Positions 50,179-59,177 of a stretch of 64,000 bases of DNA are shown one piece after another. Below the pieces are notes generated by a model. It had not been told where the DNA came from. It worked only from the letters and a program-made list of their open reading frames with translations, and made no database searches. The position numbers were made by a program, and so were the translations under genes. Location: positions 1 to 64,000 of the forward strand of contig PHCQ01000012.1 in assembly GCA_002840835.1 (NCBI GenBank). Direction: 5' to 3'. Numbering within the stretch: position 1 is the first letter of the stretch; each line of letters starts with the position of its first letter. Origin of the DNA: Betaproteobacteria bacterium HGW-Betaproteobacteria-16. GTDB lineage: Bacteria > Pseudomonadota > Gammaproteobacteria > Burkholderiales > Burkholderiaceae_C.

Positions 50179-51081
50179 ATGACCGACACACCCAACGCTG
50201 CACCGCCGGTTGCACCAAGTTTTACGCCTGACGAACAGTTTGCAGCGCTCGTGGCTGTGTTCGGCGAGAAGTACGCAAAAGACTTCATCGACCCAGTGGT
50301 GTTCCTGCCCTACAGCTTCAGCTCTCCCACGGTGAAGCAGTTCTACAAGCGCGAGTTCCCCCTCATCTCGCGAACATTGATGGTCGAGAGCGTGTATCGG
50401 CGGCGTCCCGCATACAACCAGGCCGTTCTCGATGACTTTGCACTGATGGTGGCACGCAAGCTTGCCGACATCATGACCCTGCTCTCAACGCATTGCGACC
50501 GCCTTCGCATCATTTGCAAGACCAACAGCGTCGATGTGAACGCAACCTACCTGCATCCCGACAATCGTGTAGTGCCAATCATCGCAAGCCACAGCAAGAC
50601 CTACCTTTCCGTTTTGTACAAGCTTGATGAGCTGTATCACCTCACTGGTTCGGCCAACCTCAACGGCGTGATCGATGGAAGCTCGCGTTCGAAGATGGAA
50701 TTGCTCTGCCGCAAGGCTGTTCGCGCCTTCAGCGCCATGTTGCGCAACGAAATTGTCAAGCTGCGCAAGGAATCTCAACGAATGTGGGCAGCCATGGGCA
50801 ACGTGGTCGACGAAGAGTTGGCCCGCGCCGAAAATGCCCACGGCGAAGGCGTCGAGGAATTCGACAAGTCCATGTCCGATGACGCGGCACTCGATCCCGC
50901 AGCGCATGTCGATCCCGAATCCGCCTCTCAAGTCATTGACGATATTGCATCGTCGGCAGCCGCCGCTCGCCCACGGCGCAAGAAGGCCGATGCACCAACC
51001 ACGGTGACACCAGCCGATCCTCCCGCTGCCCCAGCAGCCCCAGCAACGGTTGATGCCTCGACTGCAAATGCAACTGCCTGA
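50179..51081 (+). CDS. Hypothetical transfer-regulon protein (possibly AcaB/DUF1845-like)
   Basis: A 300-residue soluble protein. GGAG at 50168 sets the ATG at 50179. Residues 35-215 are helical with a conserved-looking core (SHSKTYLSVLYKLDELYHLTG); the C-terminal 90 residues are acidic then Ala/Pro rich. The core weakly resembles DUF1845/AcaB proteins of ICEs and IncA/C plasmids, but this is a recollection of pattern, not a search. It heads an operon with the helicase, 28 nt downstream, behind a transfer box. Confidence 0.5.
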   Translation: MTDTPNAAPPVAPSFTPDEQFAALVAVFGEKYAKDFIDPVVFLPYSFSSPTVKQFYKREFPLISRTLMVESVYRRRPAYNQAVLDDFALMVARKLADIMTLLSTHCDRLRIICKTNSVDVNATYLHPDNRVVPIIASHSKTYLSVLYKLDELYHLTGSANLNGVIDGSSRSKMELLCRKAVRAFSAMLRNEIVKLRKESQRMWAAMGNVVDEELARAENAHGEGVEEFDKSMSDDAALDPAAHVDPESASQVIDDIASSAAAARPRRKKADAPTTVTPADPPAAPAAPATVDASTANATA

Positions 51082-51109
51082 CGTTTGAGCGATCAAGGGA
51101 CGCTCACCC

Positions 51110-52900
51110 ATGTCTCTGACGCCATCGCAACAGATGGCGGTCGACTATGACCGCCATCTGATTCTCTTTGCGGGACCGGGATCTGGCAAAACAGCGACCT
51201 CTGTAGCCAAGGGGCGTCGCATTCTGCAGCAGGGTGACTCACACTTGGGCATGGTGACCTTCACCACTGCAGGCGCTGGGGAGATGCGCGAAAGGATGGA
51301 GGCTTCGTTTGTCGCTACTGGCAGCTCTTTGCCAAAGCACCGGTTCACTACCGGTACCTTTCACTCCCTTGCACTTCGCCACTACCAGCGGCATGGTCGC
51401 TCCACAAGAAAGCTGATTTCTCCCCCAGCACGCGCTGGTTTGCTTGCCGGGATGCTCTCGCACCTGGATTTTGAGGAGCGATCGGCGTACGCCCTCGAAC
51501 TCGACCGCTACCAGGGCGCCCTCAAACCTGAGGAGGTGGAGCTTGATCGCGAGGTGGAGTCATTTGTTCATGCTTACCTGCAGCGTTTGAAGGGCATGAA
51601 CGCCATGGACCTCTCGATGGTCATGCGTGACTGTGTGATGGGGATGCGAACCGGCGCAATCCCCCTCTTCCCACTCACACACCTCATTGGCGATGAGATG
51701 CAGGATGCAGATCAGGTTCAGCTGGAACTGATGATCATTCACGCCAACGCTGAGATCACCACCACCCTCGTCGGCGATGACGACCAGACCATCTATGAAT
51801 GGCGAAATGCGATGGGGTACGAAGGGCTCATGCGCTTCGCCAAGGAAACGGGGGCGAAAACGATCACTCTCGCCGAAAATTTTCGAAGCCTCGAATCAAT
51901 CGTTGCTCACTCTCAGATCCTGATCGAGCACAACAACCCCAAGCGCATCGACAAGAACCCGCGGGCGGTCAGGGGGCCGGGCGGACTGATCGGTTTCACA
52001 TCTGCAGCTCACACTGAAATTGCGTGCGGATCGATCGCCAAAGCAATCCAAGCTTATCGTGTCGGTGGTGAGTCAGTCGCTGTCCTCGGGCGCTCAAACC
52101 GCGATCTGGACTTCATGGAGCAGCATCTGCTTCAGGCAACTGATGAAAATGGGAACGCGTCTCCCATCCCATACCAACGTGATGGGCAGTCCATGTGGCA
52201 AACCCCAGAGGTGGCCACGCTCACAAGCTTCCTGTCAGCGCTTTTGCATGGGCAGACTGTGGACCTTGCCTCAACCCTGTCTCTGCTTCAGTTGTCCAGC
52301 TCCACCAGGTCCTCACTTGAGAGGGAGCTAGGACCTACGTGCGGCCGCTTTCTCGACGGTCAAATGCTCAACTTGAAAACTGAAACCAAGGAAGAGGCCC
52401 AGGAGATCAAGAGCTTCGTGGGAGCCACCAGTTTTGCGCGTGCACGCCTTCGAAGTGGTGAACTGGCATTCGCAATTCGTGAATCGGTGAACGAAGTCAG
52501 CCGGCTCCTGAAGGGCCAGCCAAAAGCACGTCCGAAACTGGTTGACAGTCTCTTTGGAAGCGCGGAGTCGGTTCTCGTGGGGTTGCGTGGATCTCTCTCT
52601 CAGCGGCTCAACATTGTGGGGAGAGCCAACAACAAGGAACCCCATGAAGGCGCTGTCCGCCTACTGACCATGCACTCCAGCAAAGGGCTGGAGTTTGACC
52701 TGGTGTTCCTGTTGAATGCCAACGATCCAGAGGACGGTTCAACCCTCATAGACGACCACCCCGAGCGGCGTCTGTTTTATGTGGCCATGACGCGGGCAAA
52801 GAACCGGCTTGCGGTTCTCTATTGCAACAAGCCCATCAAGTACATCAGCGAGGCCCGTCTTCCCTACTTCCCGACACTGGACGCACTGTTCGCGGTCTAA
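51110..52900 (+). CDS. UvrD/Rep-type superfamily 1 DNA helicase
   Basis: A 596-residue SF1A helicase. Motifs in order: Q motif (LTPSQQMAV), Walker A AGPGSGKT near residue 22, TGTFHSLA, Walker B LIGDEMQDADQVQ near 195, GDDDQTIYEWR (motif III), ENFRS (IV), TMHSSKGLEFDLVFLL (V) and RRLFYVAMTRAKNRL (VI). It unwinds DNA 3' to 5', probably in plasmid replication or repair after transfer. Shorter than UvrD (about 720), with reduced 1B/2B regions. Confidence 0.9.
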   Translation: MSLTPSQQMAVDYDRHLILFAGPGSGKTATSVAKGRRILQQGDSHLGMVTFTTAGAGEMRERMEASFVATGSSLPKHRFTTGTFHSLALRHYQRHGRSTRKLISPPARAGLLAGMLSHLDFEERSAYALELDRYQGALKPEEVELDREVESFVHAYLQRLKGMNAMDLSMVMRDCVMGMRTGAIPLFPLTHLIGDEMQDADQVQLELMIIHANAEITTTLVGDDDQTIYEWRNAMGYEGLMRFAKETGAKTITLAENFRSLESIVAHSQILIEHNNPKRIDKNPRAVRGPGGLIGFTSAAHTEIACGSIAKAIQAYRVGGESVAVLGRSNRDLDFMEQHLLQATDENGNASPIPYQRDGQSMWQTPEVATLTSFLSALLHGQTVDLASTLSLLQLSSSTRSSLERELGPTCGRFLDGQMLNLKTETKEEAQEIKSFVGATSFARARLRSGELAFAIRESVNEVSRLLKGQPKARPKLVDSLFGSAESVLVGLRGSLSQRLNIVGRANNKEPHEGAVRLLTMHSSKGLEFDLVFLLNANDPEDGSTLIDDHPERRLFYVAMTRAKNRLAVLYCNKPIKYISEARLPYFPTLDALFAV

Positions 52901-52953
52901 ATTCGATTTTGAGTTTTCCTTTCCCATAGATCAATCCAGGCAACCAACGTAAA

Positions 52954-52983
52954 AAAGCCCCCGAAGCGAACTTCGGGGGCTTT
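52954..52983. terminator. Bidirectional terminator
   Basis: A perfect 13-bp stem AAAGCCCCCGAAG/CTTCGGGGGCTTT with CGAA loop, T runs on both strands, between the convergent helicase and PRTRC ThiF genes. Confidence 0.93.
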
Positions 52984-53022
52984 TCCGTTTGATCTGAGAT
53001 TGGCTGAACTCCGATCTCATCC

Positions 53023-53862
53023 TCAGACTGCTTCTGCCAGTCTTGAGGGTTGCTGCACCTTCTTGCGTTTGCCTGTTCGGCTCACACCGAATCGCTCCCA
53101 AACTTCCGGGTCGATAGCCATAGGCATCACCGACATTCTCTCCAGGTTGACGAACGCTCCATGGTGTTCGATCTCACCCACAGTGAACAGCTGCCACAAC
53201 AAGTTGGATGCGAATAGGCTCACGGCTGGATTGATGAACAAAGACTGCTTCTCCAGCGCCTCAGCCAAGGAGCAAGACGGCATTCCGTCATCCTCTTTGT
53301 CCTTGGCCTTGTCGATCAGCTCTGGGAACAACTCCCCAATGTGGGGAAGCCGGTTCTTCAGATCACCCTTTTGGTTTCTGCAGGTAACTTCGCCCAAAAC
53401 CACCTGGCCATCAGATGCCCGATTACCAAGGTCGAGGTAGTAGCGAATCCCCCACGAAGTGTTCTCCAGTCCGCGAAGTATTGCAAGCCGTGCCGCACGG
53501 TTGTCGACGGCGCCGATTGCGATGTCGCAGCTTTGGAAGACGTTCGACTTGGTAGTCAACCGCTCAACACGAGCCTCCCATGGCAGGCTGAACTCCATAG
53601 CCATGTTGGCTCTGTTGATCAGCGTTGAAGCCTTGTAGGCACCGACGTCACATGCATAGAACGCCTGTCTGCCGATGTTTGCGGTACTCACCACATCATC
53701 ATCGATCAGAGTGACGTGCAAGCCCGCTGGATGGCCCAAAGCAAGCATCGCTCGATGCAGACACATGAGATGCTCCAACATGCGACTCCCAGTCCCGCCT
53801 GCGCCCACCAAGACCACCTTTACAGCCCTGGTCGCCAGCTCTCGATGAAGAGAGTGCTTCAT
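53023..53862 (-). CDS. PRTRC system ThiF-family protein (E1-like)
   Basis: A 279-residue ThiF/E1-type adenylating enzyme. Nucleotide loop VGAGGTGSRM near residue 20, acidic DDDVV near 55, NIGRQ near 62, and DNRAAR near 120 are conserved E1 features. A cysteine in GMPSCSLAEA (about 200) is the best candidate for thioester formation. It should activate the ubiquitin-like PRTRC C. The ATG at 53862 overlaps the protein A stop (ATGA). Last gene of the operon. Confidence 0.88.
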   Translation of the reverse strand: MKHSLHRELATRAVKVVLVGAGGTGSRMLEHLMCLHRAMLALGHPAGLHVTLIDDDVVSTANIGRQAFYACDVGAYKASTLINRANMAMEFSLPWEARVERLTTKSNVFQSCDIAIGAVDNRAARLAILRGLENTSWGIRYYLDLGNRASDGQVVLGEVTCRNQKGDLKNRLPHIGELFPELIDKAKDKEDDGMPSCSLAEALEKQSLFINPAVSLFASNLLWQLFTVGEIEHHGAFVNLERMSVMPMAIDPEVWERFGVSRTGKRKKVQQPSRLAEAV

Positions 53863-54488
53863 TGCAGCACCCCCGTACGCACCACGATAGTTTCCCCATC
53901 GAGGTTTAGCGGGATCATTGCATCCAGGCATACCAGACGCAAAGAGATCTCGGTCTGTTGGGACCCGACCCGACCCAGCACAGCGGAAATTTTTATCCCG
54001 CCGGCATCATCGTGGTCATCACGTGCAGAGAAGCGCGCTTCGTAGTGCCCATGACTGTGAATGTCCACAACTGCCACTTCGCTTTCGCAAAGTGACGGCT
54101 CCTGGTAGTCCACCCTGTCTGGCCGCTGAAGCGACATTTTGCGCATTTCAAAGCGCCAGGTGTCCGAGGCGCTGCACCAGATGAAGACAGCCGCACATTC
54201 GTTTGGCATGGCCTTCTCCGCTTGATCCCTGAATTCACTCCAGAGCTCACGTGGTGGATTGCCGCATCGAAGCTGCACGCTAGGTTCCATCGCACCGAAA
54301 GGCGTGGACATACCATGCACCCGGGCGATGGGGAGATTGGCGTACAACCATGGCGTGCTCACCTCGCGGTAGAGCCCATCCTTTGCGACAACGAAGCGTT
54401 GTCCATGCGTTTCGGGTGGGTCGATCGCACCACTGGGGGGCGCAGTGATCACCGGAAACGTCTTCTCGATCCATTGATCAAGTGCCAT
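53859..54488 (-). CDS. PRTRC system protein A (JAB/JAMM peptidase)
   Basis: A 209-residue protein with a JAMM metallopeptidase motif HSHG-(6)-SxxD at about residues 143-156 (DIHSHGHYEARFSARDD), the spacing HxHx10D expected for zinc ligation, and an upstream glutamate in PNECAAVFIW. JAB proteins of this kind process or remove ubiquitin-like tags. Family assignment is to PRTRC protein A. AGGAG precedes the ATG; the start overlaps the protein B stop by one base. Confidence 0.85.
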   Translation of the reverse strand: MALDQWIEKTFPVITAPPSGAIDPPETHGQRFVVAKDGLYREVSTPWLYANLPIARVHGMSTPFGAMEPSVQLRCGNPPRELWSEFRDQAEKAMPNECAAVFIWCSASDTWRFEMRKMSLQRPDRVDYQEPSLCESEVAVVDIHSHGHYEARFSARDDHDDAGGIKISAVLGRVGSQQTEISLRLVCLDAMIPLNLDGETIVVRTGVLQ

Positions 54489-55273
54489 CAGAATTCTCCT
54501 GTGGGGCGTGGTTGGGCCCCGAGCCTGTCCAGCAGCGTGGACTCAAGAAGATGTTCCACACGAAGCGGAACTTGTACCAACTTGTCTTCTGGGAAGCTCT
54601 TGGCTGGCTTGGCCAGCATTCGTTTCCAGAAGCCGCAGGGCTCTACCCCTTTAACGAGGCGATCCTTCTGCGTGAAGTTGGGGTGCGTGAAACGCGAACC
54701 GAAGAAGGTTTTCTCCCACGCGCTCGTGAGCCACTTCATCTCTTCGGTTGGCAAATTTGCCGTTCCGATACAGACCTTCCCGCTGCCCCAAACGTTGAAG
54801 AATGGCGCTTGGTAGAGGTCTGTGGCCTGTGTGGGCCGCTCTTCGCCTTTGACAGCGTAGAGGTAGAGTCCCTTGCCAGGCATGGCGAGCCAGATCAGAC
54901 CAGGTACCGGGCTGGACGCTGCGGCACTGAATGTCTTGCTGTTGTATGAGGACTTTTCGAACACCATGGGGCGAACCCCTGGTGGCGTCCACCAGACAAT
55001 GCGGTCATGACCTTTGGCAAGAACGCCGGGGTCAATCCAGTGGGTAGCTCGCGTCTCTGCGGTTTCCGTAATGGATGTAGTGATGTCGACCAGGTCACGC
55101 TCGGTGAGCAGACGTCCTGGTTGAACCTCAGGCCGCCCGTTGATCGGCCTGACGGTGTGAACGGTTGCGAATTGGTAGCTATCCTCTTCTTGGCGACCGC
55201 TGGTCCCGTAAAGAAGAATTGCTCCGCTTAGCGTGGCCACAGGGCCAGCCTCGCGAACTGATACGTGAAGCAT
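54488..55273 (-). CDS. PRTRC system protein B (E2-like)
   Basis: A 261-residue protein assigned to PRTRC protein B, related to the prokaryotic E2-like families. The segment YQAPFFNVWGSGKVCIGT near residues 155-172 resembles the E2 signature HPN...G.ICL and supplies a candidate active cysteine. It would accept the ubiquitin-like protein from ThiF. It lies 2 nt after protein F. Confidence 0.78.
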   Translation of the reverse strand: MLHVSVREAGPVATLSGAILLYGTSGRQEEDSYQFATVHTVRPINGRPEVQPGRLLTERDLVDITTSITETAETRATHWIDPGVLAKGHDRIVWWTPPGVRPMVFEKSSYNSKTFSAAASSPVPGLIWLAMPGKGLYLYAVKGEERPTQATDLYQAPFFNVWGSGKVCIGTANLPTEEMKWLTSAWEKTFFGSRFTHPNFTQKDRLVKGVEPCGFWKRMLAKPAKSFPEDKLVQVPLRVEHLLESTLLDRLGAQPRPTGEF

Positions 55274-55275
55274 TT

Positions 55276-56430
55276 CTAGCCTTGTGTGAAGTGTTGCAAG
55301 ACCCTTGAGATCGCCGCATGACGGGTCACAAAGTCCTTGAATGATTGAATGAGCAGAGTCATCTGCTCGGGATCAAGAGTGTTGGCGGTGAACTTCAGGT
55401 GAAGGTCTGTCGCCTCCCCTCCGTTCATTTCCATCTCTTCGTAGTGATTGAGGACTTCGAGCGGCATGTCCATCTCGTCCCACACCACGATGCAAGCTCC
55501 TCCGTACCTTGAGCCGTAGAAGCCGTCTTCCTCGTCGAGGCTGCACTTGCTATGCAAGGCGGTTTTTCTCTTGAGTTCGGCACTGAGCAAAAGCGTTTGT
55601 TCAACTACCTTTGCAAGCGTTTCTGGCATTTCCTTCGCAAGCAGTTTCTTCGCGACGGTTTCGCCTATGGCTTTCGGCTTTGGCACCGGAACCATGCGTC
55701 GCTTCTTCTCGCTGAATTTGCTGCCCCAAAGCATCCACTTGTTGCCGCCGTATGCAGTCACCAGATCTGATGGCCACACGGGGGCATAGTCGTCTTTGAG
55801 TTCCTTGATGCTGGTCGATGCGTCGAGCCCGTTTTCTTCTCGGATCCGTTCCGCATAGCCCTTGTCGTCGCTTTCGTCGCCGAACCAGAGCATTTCAGCG
55901 AAGTCGCCGATGTCTCTTGGCAAGTACATGCGATACCCATCCACCGAGGCTGCGTTGATCGTTTCGTAAACAAACCAACCCAGACCCTCATGAAACGCAT
56001 TCAGCTCCTCGATGACCGACTTGAGCCGGAATACGGGGATACCGCTTACGGCACTGATGTAGAGGTTGATTTCGGCACCAGTCACTGTGACGTGGACGCC
56101 GAGTTCAAGTGGATCTTCATTGCCGCATGTCATTGCGACGTAGTCCTTCAGCTGCTTGAGCAACGTGGACTGTGTATCTGTGAACTTCCCTGCTGGAAGC
56201 CGCACGCCGGCGGCGTGGGCTTCAAGCGAGAAGGCTGCTGTGTTTTGAGGGATAAGCGACACCCCAGGTTCCAGGACCATTGGAATGTCGCCGTTCAAAG
56301 CAGGTAGGCACCATGCTCCGCCCGCAAATGGTCGCAGACCTAACCGAACCTGCTGAACGCCGTTGCTGGTGGCAACACCGGCGTCGACAAAGTCCGATCG
56401 TTCACGACCTTGAGTACGGTCGTAGAACAT
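55276..56430 (-). CDS. PRTRC system protein F
   Basis: A 384-residue protein assigned to PRTRC protein F from its position between B and C and its length. It is soluble, alpha/beta, with no motif whose chemistry I recognise. AGGAG lies 9 nt before the ATG at 56430, and the first 91 nt are also read in another frame as the end of protein C. Confidence 0.75.
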   Translation of the reverse strand: MFYDRTQGRERSDFVDAGVATSNGVQQVRLGLRPFAGGAWCLPALNGDIPMVLEPGVSLIPQNTAAFSLEAHAAGVRLPAGKFTDTQSTLLKQLKDYVAMTCGNEDPLELGVHVTVTGAEINLYISAVSGIPVFRLKSVIEELNAFHEGLGWFVYETINAASVDGYRMYLPRDIGDFAEMLWFGDESDDKGYAERIREENGLDASTSIKELKDDYAPVWPSDLVTAYGGNKWMLWGSKFSEKKRRMVPVPKPKAIGETVAKKLLAKEMPETLAKVVEQTLLLSAELKRKTALHSKCSLDEEDGFYGSRYGGACIVVWDEMDMPLEVLNHYEEMEMNGGEATDLHLKFTANTLDPEQMTLLIQSFKDFVTRHAAISRVLQHFTQG

Positions 56431-56741
56431 TTCTGATTCTCCTGAATGGTTTCGAGAGATGCGCCAGCAACTGGCGAGCCCTTGCTTGGAGCTTGCCCCT
56501 TGCGAATCGCTTGAAGTGCGGCCAGATGTCCAACCCCCTTGCTACCCACCGCGCGGGTGAATGTGTAGGTTGAAACGCCAGCCTTGGTCTCGGGCCCTTC
56601 CACAACTGCGTTGAGGAGCTCTGGATATTGGTGGGCATAGAGTGCCTTGACCTCTTCTGGAGTCTTGCCAGAAGATGGATCAGTGAGCTTGATCCCGTTG
56701 TATCGGAACACGCGGGTGATGGGAGCGACAACAACTGCCAT
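56340..56741 (-). CDS. PRTRC system protein C (ubiquitin-like) with C-terminal extension
   Basis: A 133-residue frame. Residues 1-70 match PRTRC protein C, a beta-grasp ubiquitin-like protein (RVFRYNGIKLTDP, EEVKALYAHQYPELLNAVVEGP, YTFTRAVGSKG). The family model I remember ends about here. This frame continues 63 more residues, ending ATAFSRFG and overlapping the start of protein F by 91 nt. The tail could be trimmed by the JAMM protein A to expose GSKG. It starts 11 nt after protein E ends. Confidence 0.75.
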   Translation of the reverse strand: MAVVVAPITRVFRYNGIKLTDPSSGKTPEEVKALYAHQYPELLNAVVEGPETKAGVSTYTFTRAVGSKGVGHLAALQAIRKGQAPSKGSPVAGASLETIQENQKCSTTVLKVVNDRTLSTPVLPPATAFSRFG

Positions 56742-56752
56742 TGCGTTTCCCC

Positions 56753-57241
56753 TTAGAGAACGAAAGGCATGGGATCGGACGAATTCGACGGTGAGGACGT
56801 GGCCACACCATTCGACGATTCGCTGGAAGTGGACGATTCCTCGCCGGCTTCATCGTCGTCATCTCCGCCCTCCATCAAGGTGGGGGATTTGTTCGTCGCA
56901 ACAGGCCGACTTCCTGGAGTCTTCGCAGCCTTGATAGGCTTCGCGGTGACGGCTTGCTCGCTTGCGTCCTTTGCGACCTGCTCAGCCATGACCTTGACGG
57001 CCAGCAGCTGATCCTGCAGAGACACATTAGCTTCGCAGTAGCCTGCGAGGATCTGCGGGAACTCAGCATCGAGTTCTTCGGCAGTAGCGGTGAAGGTCTT
57101 GGCCACCAGGTTCGAGGCGGCTCCATCCTTTGCACTGCTGGGGAGAACGCTGACCTCGATCTTCTCGTCGCCGGCGGCGGAGATGACAAGGTTGAGCGAA
57201 ACGCCTCGCTTGAGGAGGCTGTGAATGTTCGAAAACATCAT
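56753..57241 (-). CDS. PRTRC system protein E
   Basis: A 162-residue protein assigned to PRTRC protein E: a conserved N-terminal domain (MFSNIHSLLKRGVSLNLVISAAGDEKIEVSVLP, here given as family pattern only in part) covers about residues 1-85, followed by a basic linker and an acidic Ser/Asp/Glu tail ending DPMPFVL. Two ATGs in tandem (57241 and 57238) could start it. Its promoter-proximal leader contains an intrinsic terminator. Confidence 0.75.
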   Translation of the reverse strand: MMFSNIHSLLKRGVSLNLVISAAGDEKIEVSVLPSSAKDGAASNLVAKTFTATAEELDAEFPQILAGYCEANVSLQDQLLAVKVMAEQVAKDASEQAVTAKPIKAAKTPGSRPVATNKSPTLMEGGDDDDEAGEESSTSSESSNGVATSSPSNSSDPMPFVL

Positions 57242-57330
57242 GGTCTTTTCTTTCCAATGTGAAATGAAAAGGCCACGCCCTTCAAGGACGTGGCCCTTGA
57301 GGGGGAAGGTGTTGGAGCTGTTACCAGCTC
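57242..57330 (-). promoter_or_regulatory. Attenuator-type leader between parB and PRTRC E (L6)
   Basis: Minus strand: GAGCTG-GTAA-CAGCTC hairpin (57315-57330, includes the parB stop), then CACCTTCCCCC, then terminator GGCCACG/CGTGGCC (57271-57295) followed by TTTTC, 25 nt before the first ATG of E. A competing hairpin TCAAGG/CCTTGA (57282-57300) overlaps it. No promoter fits in the 80-nt gap, so E to ThiF probably depend on readthrough. Confidence 0.65.
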
Positions 57331-59048
57331 ACAAGGCGGGGGATTTTGCCGCGATAGTCGAATTCAGGCACGTTCAGGATGGCGTTGATGAACTCCTCCT
57401 TTCCCAGGCTACGAGCTTTCGCGTACTTCGCGTCCATCACCTTGGTGATACCGATCTCTTTGCAAACAGCATCGATCTCGTTCTTGGTGAGCAACTCGAA
57501 GAAGTCCTTGGTCACTTTCCAGTGATCCGAGATCTTCACATCGAGGGACTTGAGCACACTGACCACATCGTCGATGCCCAGACCGTTGGCGCCACCCTGT
57601 ACGTTCGCTGCAATTGCTTGCAACGCCGCGTTGAGCTTGCCATGGTCCAGATCCCGGATTGAACTGAGCACAGCGCCTGTTCGGGCCAGTGTGGGCACCG
57701 CCAGAACTGTCTCCAGTTCCTTCTGCAGCGTGTGTTTGTCAATCTCTTCAGGATGCGTGAGCGCGATCGCAAGAAGTACCGCCCGGTTGGTCGGAACGTC
57801 GAGCTTCATGACCACCCGCTTGAAGATGATTCTCCAGAGCTTCTCGCGATATTCCTTCACCCTCGTGGAGGGCTCCGGGTACTTCACGGTCTGCGCCGGC
57901 GGCTTGGCCTTTACAGAGGCCTTGCTTGAGCCTTCGGAGCTGCCTTCGCTGGCTCGTCCTTGGTTCTGCGTTTGGCCAGCTGCTGGAGCTTGCGTTTCGC
58001 TTTCTGCGGTGGACGCAGCCAATTGAGCCTTCTCGGCCGCGACGCGAGCAGCCACCATGCGCACGTTGCAGGGCACATCCATGCAGATGTCCTTGTACGT
58101 TTTGCCCAGCTTGTCTGGCACAGCCGAGACCACCGCACCGAAATGCTGGCAGACACGACAGGCTTCGGCCTGTTCTTGCCCCACACCTTTCGGGCCTTCG
58201 GCCACAAGAGGGATGAGGGTGAGGTTTTCACCTGGTCGGACGATGCGCACGAGCTGGTATTCAGCCTTCAGCGCGGTCTCCCGTGCTTTCAACTCAGCCT
58301 CAGTCTTCGTGTCGAAGCACTCCTTGTTGGTGCAACGACCGCCAGCGATGTACTCGCCAAACAGGCCAGCTTGATTTCCTGAGTTGTGGTGACACCGGCC
58401 GCACTCTCCTTTGTCGAAGATTGCCGTGTCCAACACCAGGGCCGCTCGCTCGATGTGAGCCTTGAAGTCAGCCACCGTCATCAGCTTCGGTTGCGCGAGT
58501 AGCGCATCGATCGCCCCTTCTTGCGCTTCCTTGCGGCATGCGGCCAAAAGTTCGGCATGACCGATTTCGATTTTGCGGTTCTGAAGCGCTTCACGGACCT
58601 TGGGAATCGCATGCATCAGCGACAGGCGTCGGCTTAGCATTGCTTGCGACCAGCCCAGCTGGTTCGCTGCTTCTTCGCGATTGCCACGGCAGTCACCGAG
58701 CACCCTGCTGGCTGCTTCGGCTTCCTCAACCGGTGTCATGGGCTCCCGGATGATGTTTTCCGTAAGGGATGCCCCACGAGCAGCCGCGTCGGACATTTCC
58801 TTGATCAGCGCTGGGACCTTGCCATCCTCGCCGTAAACGGCCAGGCAATTTCGAAAGCGCCGCTCTCCGGCAATCAGCTCATAGCCGTCTTTGACGGGTC
58901 GGAGCAGCAGTGGCTGCAAGAGACCTTGCGCACGAATCGACGCTTGCATCTCAGCCATTTTGGCTTCGTTGAAGTACGTTCGTGGGTTCTGTCCAGGCCG
59001 AATGTCGCCGAGGCGAACAAGAGCCGGTTTCTGGTTAGATGGTTCCAT
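57321..59048 (-). CDS. parB: PRTRC system ParB-family protein
   Basis: A 575-residue ParB-like protein. Residues 8-110 are the ParB N-terminal (CTPase) domain with GERRFRNC; 110-210 hold the DNA-binding helix-turn-helix (AANQLGWSQAMLSRRLSLM). The middle has two cysteine clusters (CGRCHHN...CTNKEC and CRVC...CMDVPC) suggesting zinc, and the C-terminal third is helical. It would bind centromere-like sites. Start at 59048 gives MEPSNQKPALVRLGDIR; upstream codons run through a terminator and are not used. Confidence 0.88.
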   Translation of the reverse strand: MEPSNQKPALVRLGDIRPGQNPRTYFNEAKMAEMQASIRAQGLLQPLLLRPVKDGYELIAGERRFRNCLAVYGEDGKVPALIKEMSDAAARGASLTENIIREPMTPVEEAEAASRVLGDCRGNREEAANQLGWSQAMLSRRLSLMHAIPKVREALQNRKIEIGHAELLAACRKEAQEGAIDALLAQPKLMTVADFKAHIERAALVLDTAIFDKGECGRCHHNSGNQAGLFGEYIAGGRCTNKECFDTKTEAELKARETALKAEYQLVRIVRPGENLTLIPLVAEGPKGVGQEQAEACRVCQHFGAVVSAVPDKLGKTYKDICMDVPCNVRMVAARVAAEKAQLAASTAESETQAPAAGQTQNQGRASEGSSEGSSKASVKAKPPAQTVKYPEPSTRVKEYREKLWRIIFKRVVMKLDVPTNRAVLLAIALTHPEEIDKHTLQKELETVLAVPTLARTGAVLSSIRDLDHGKLNAALQAIAANVQGGANGLGIDDVVSVLKSLDVKISDHWKVTKDFFELLTKNEIDAVCKEIGITKVMDAKYAKARSLGKEEFINAILNVPEFDYRGKIPRLVSW

Positions 59049-59177
59049 GGGTTCTTTTCGATTTGAAAAGGAACCGCCCCACCGGGAGCGATTCCCAGTG
59101 GGTAATGGATGGCGTAAAGCCGAGTGAAGGTCTGCAAAGCGGCAGCTCGCACGTGCCACGCGGGCGCGATGTCGTGA
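59049..59177 (-). promoter_or_regulatory. Attenuator-type leader of parB (L7)
   Basis: Minus strand: hairpin around GAGCTGCC, CTCGGCTTTACG, then terminator GGAATCGC/GCGGTTCC (59070-59095) followed by TTTTC, 21 nt before the ATG. The hairpin CCCAC/GTGGG (59078-59102) competes with it. TraB ends at 59178, so parB may be reached from its operon through this element. Confidence 0.65.
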
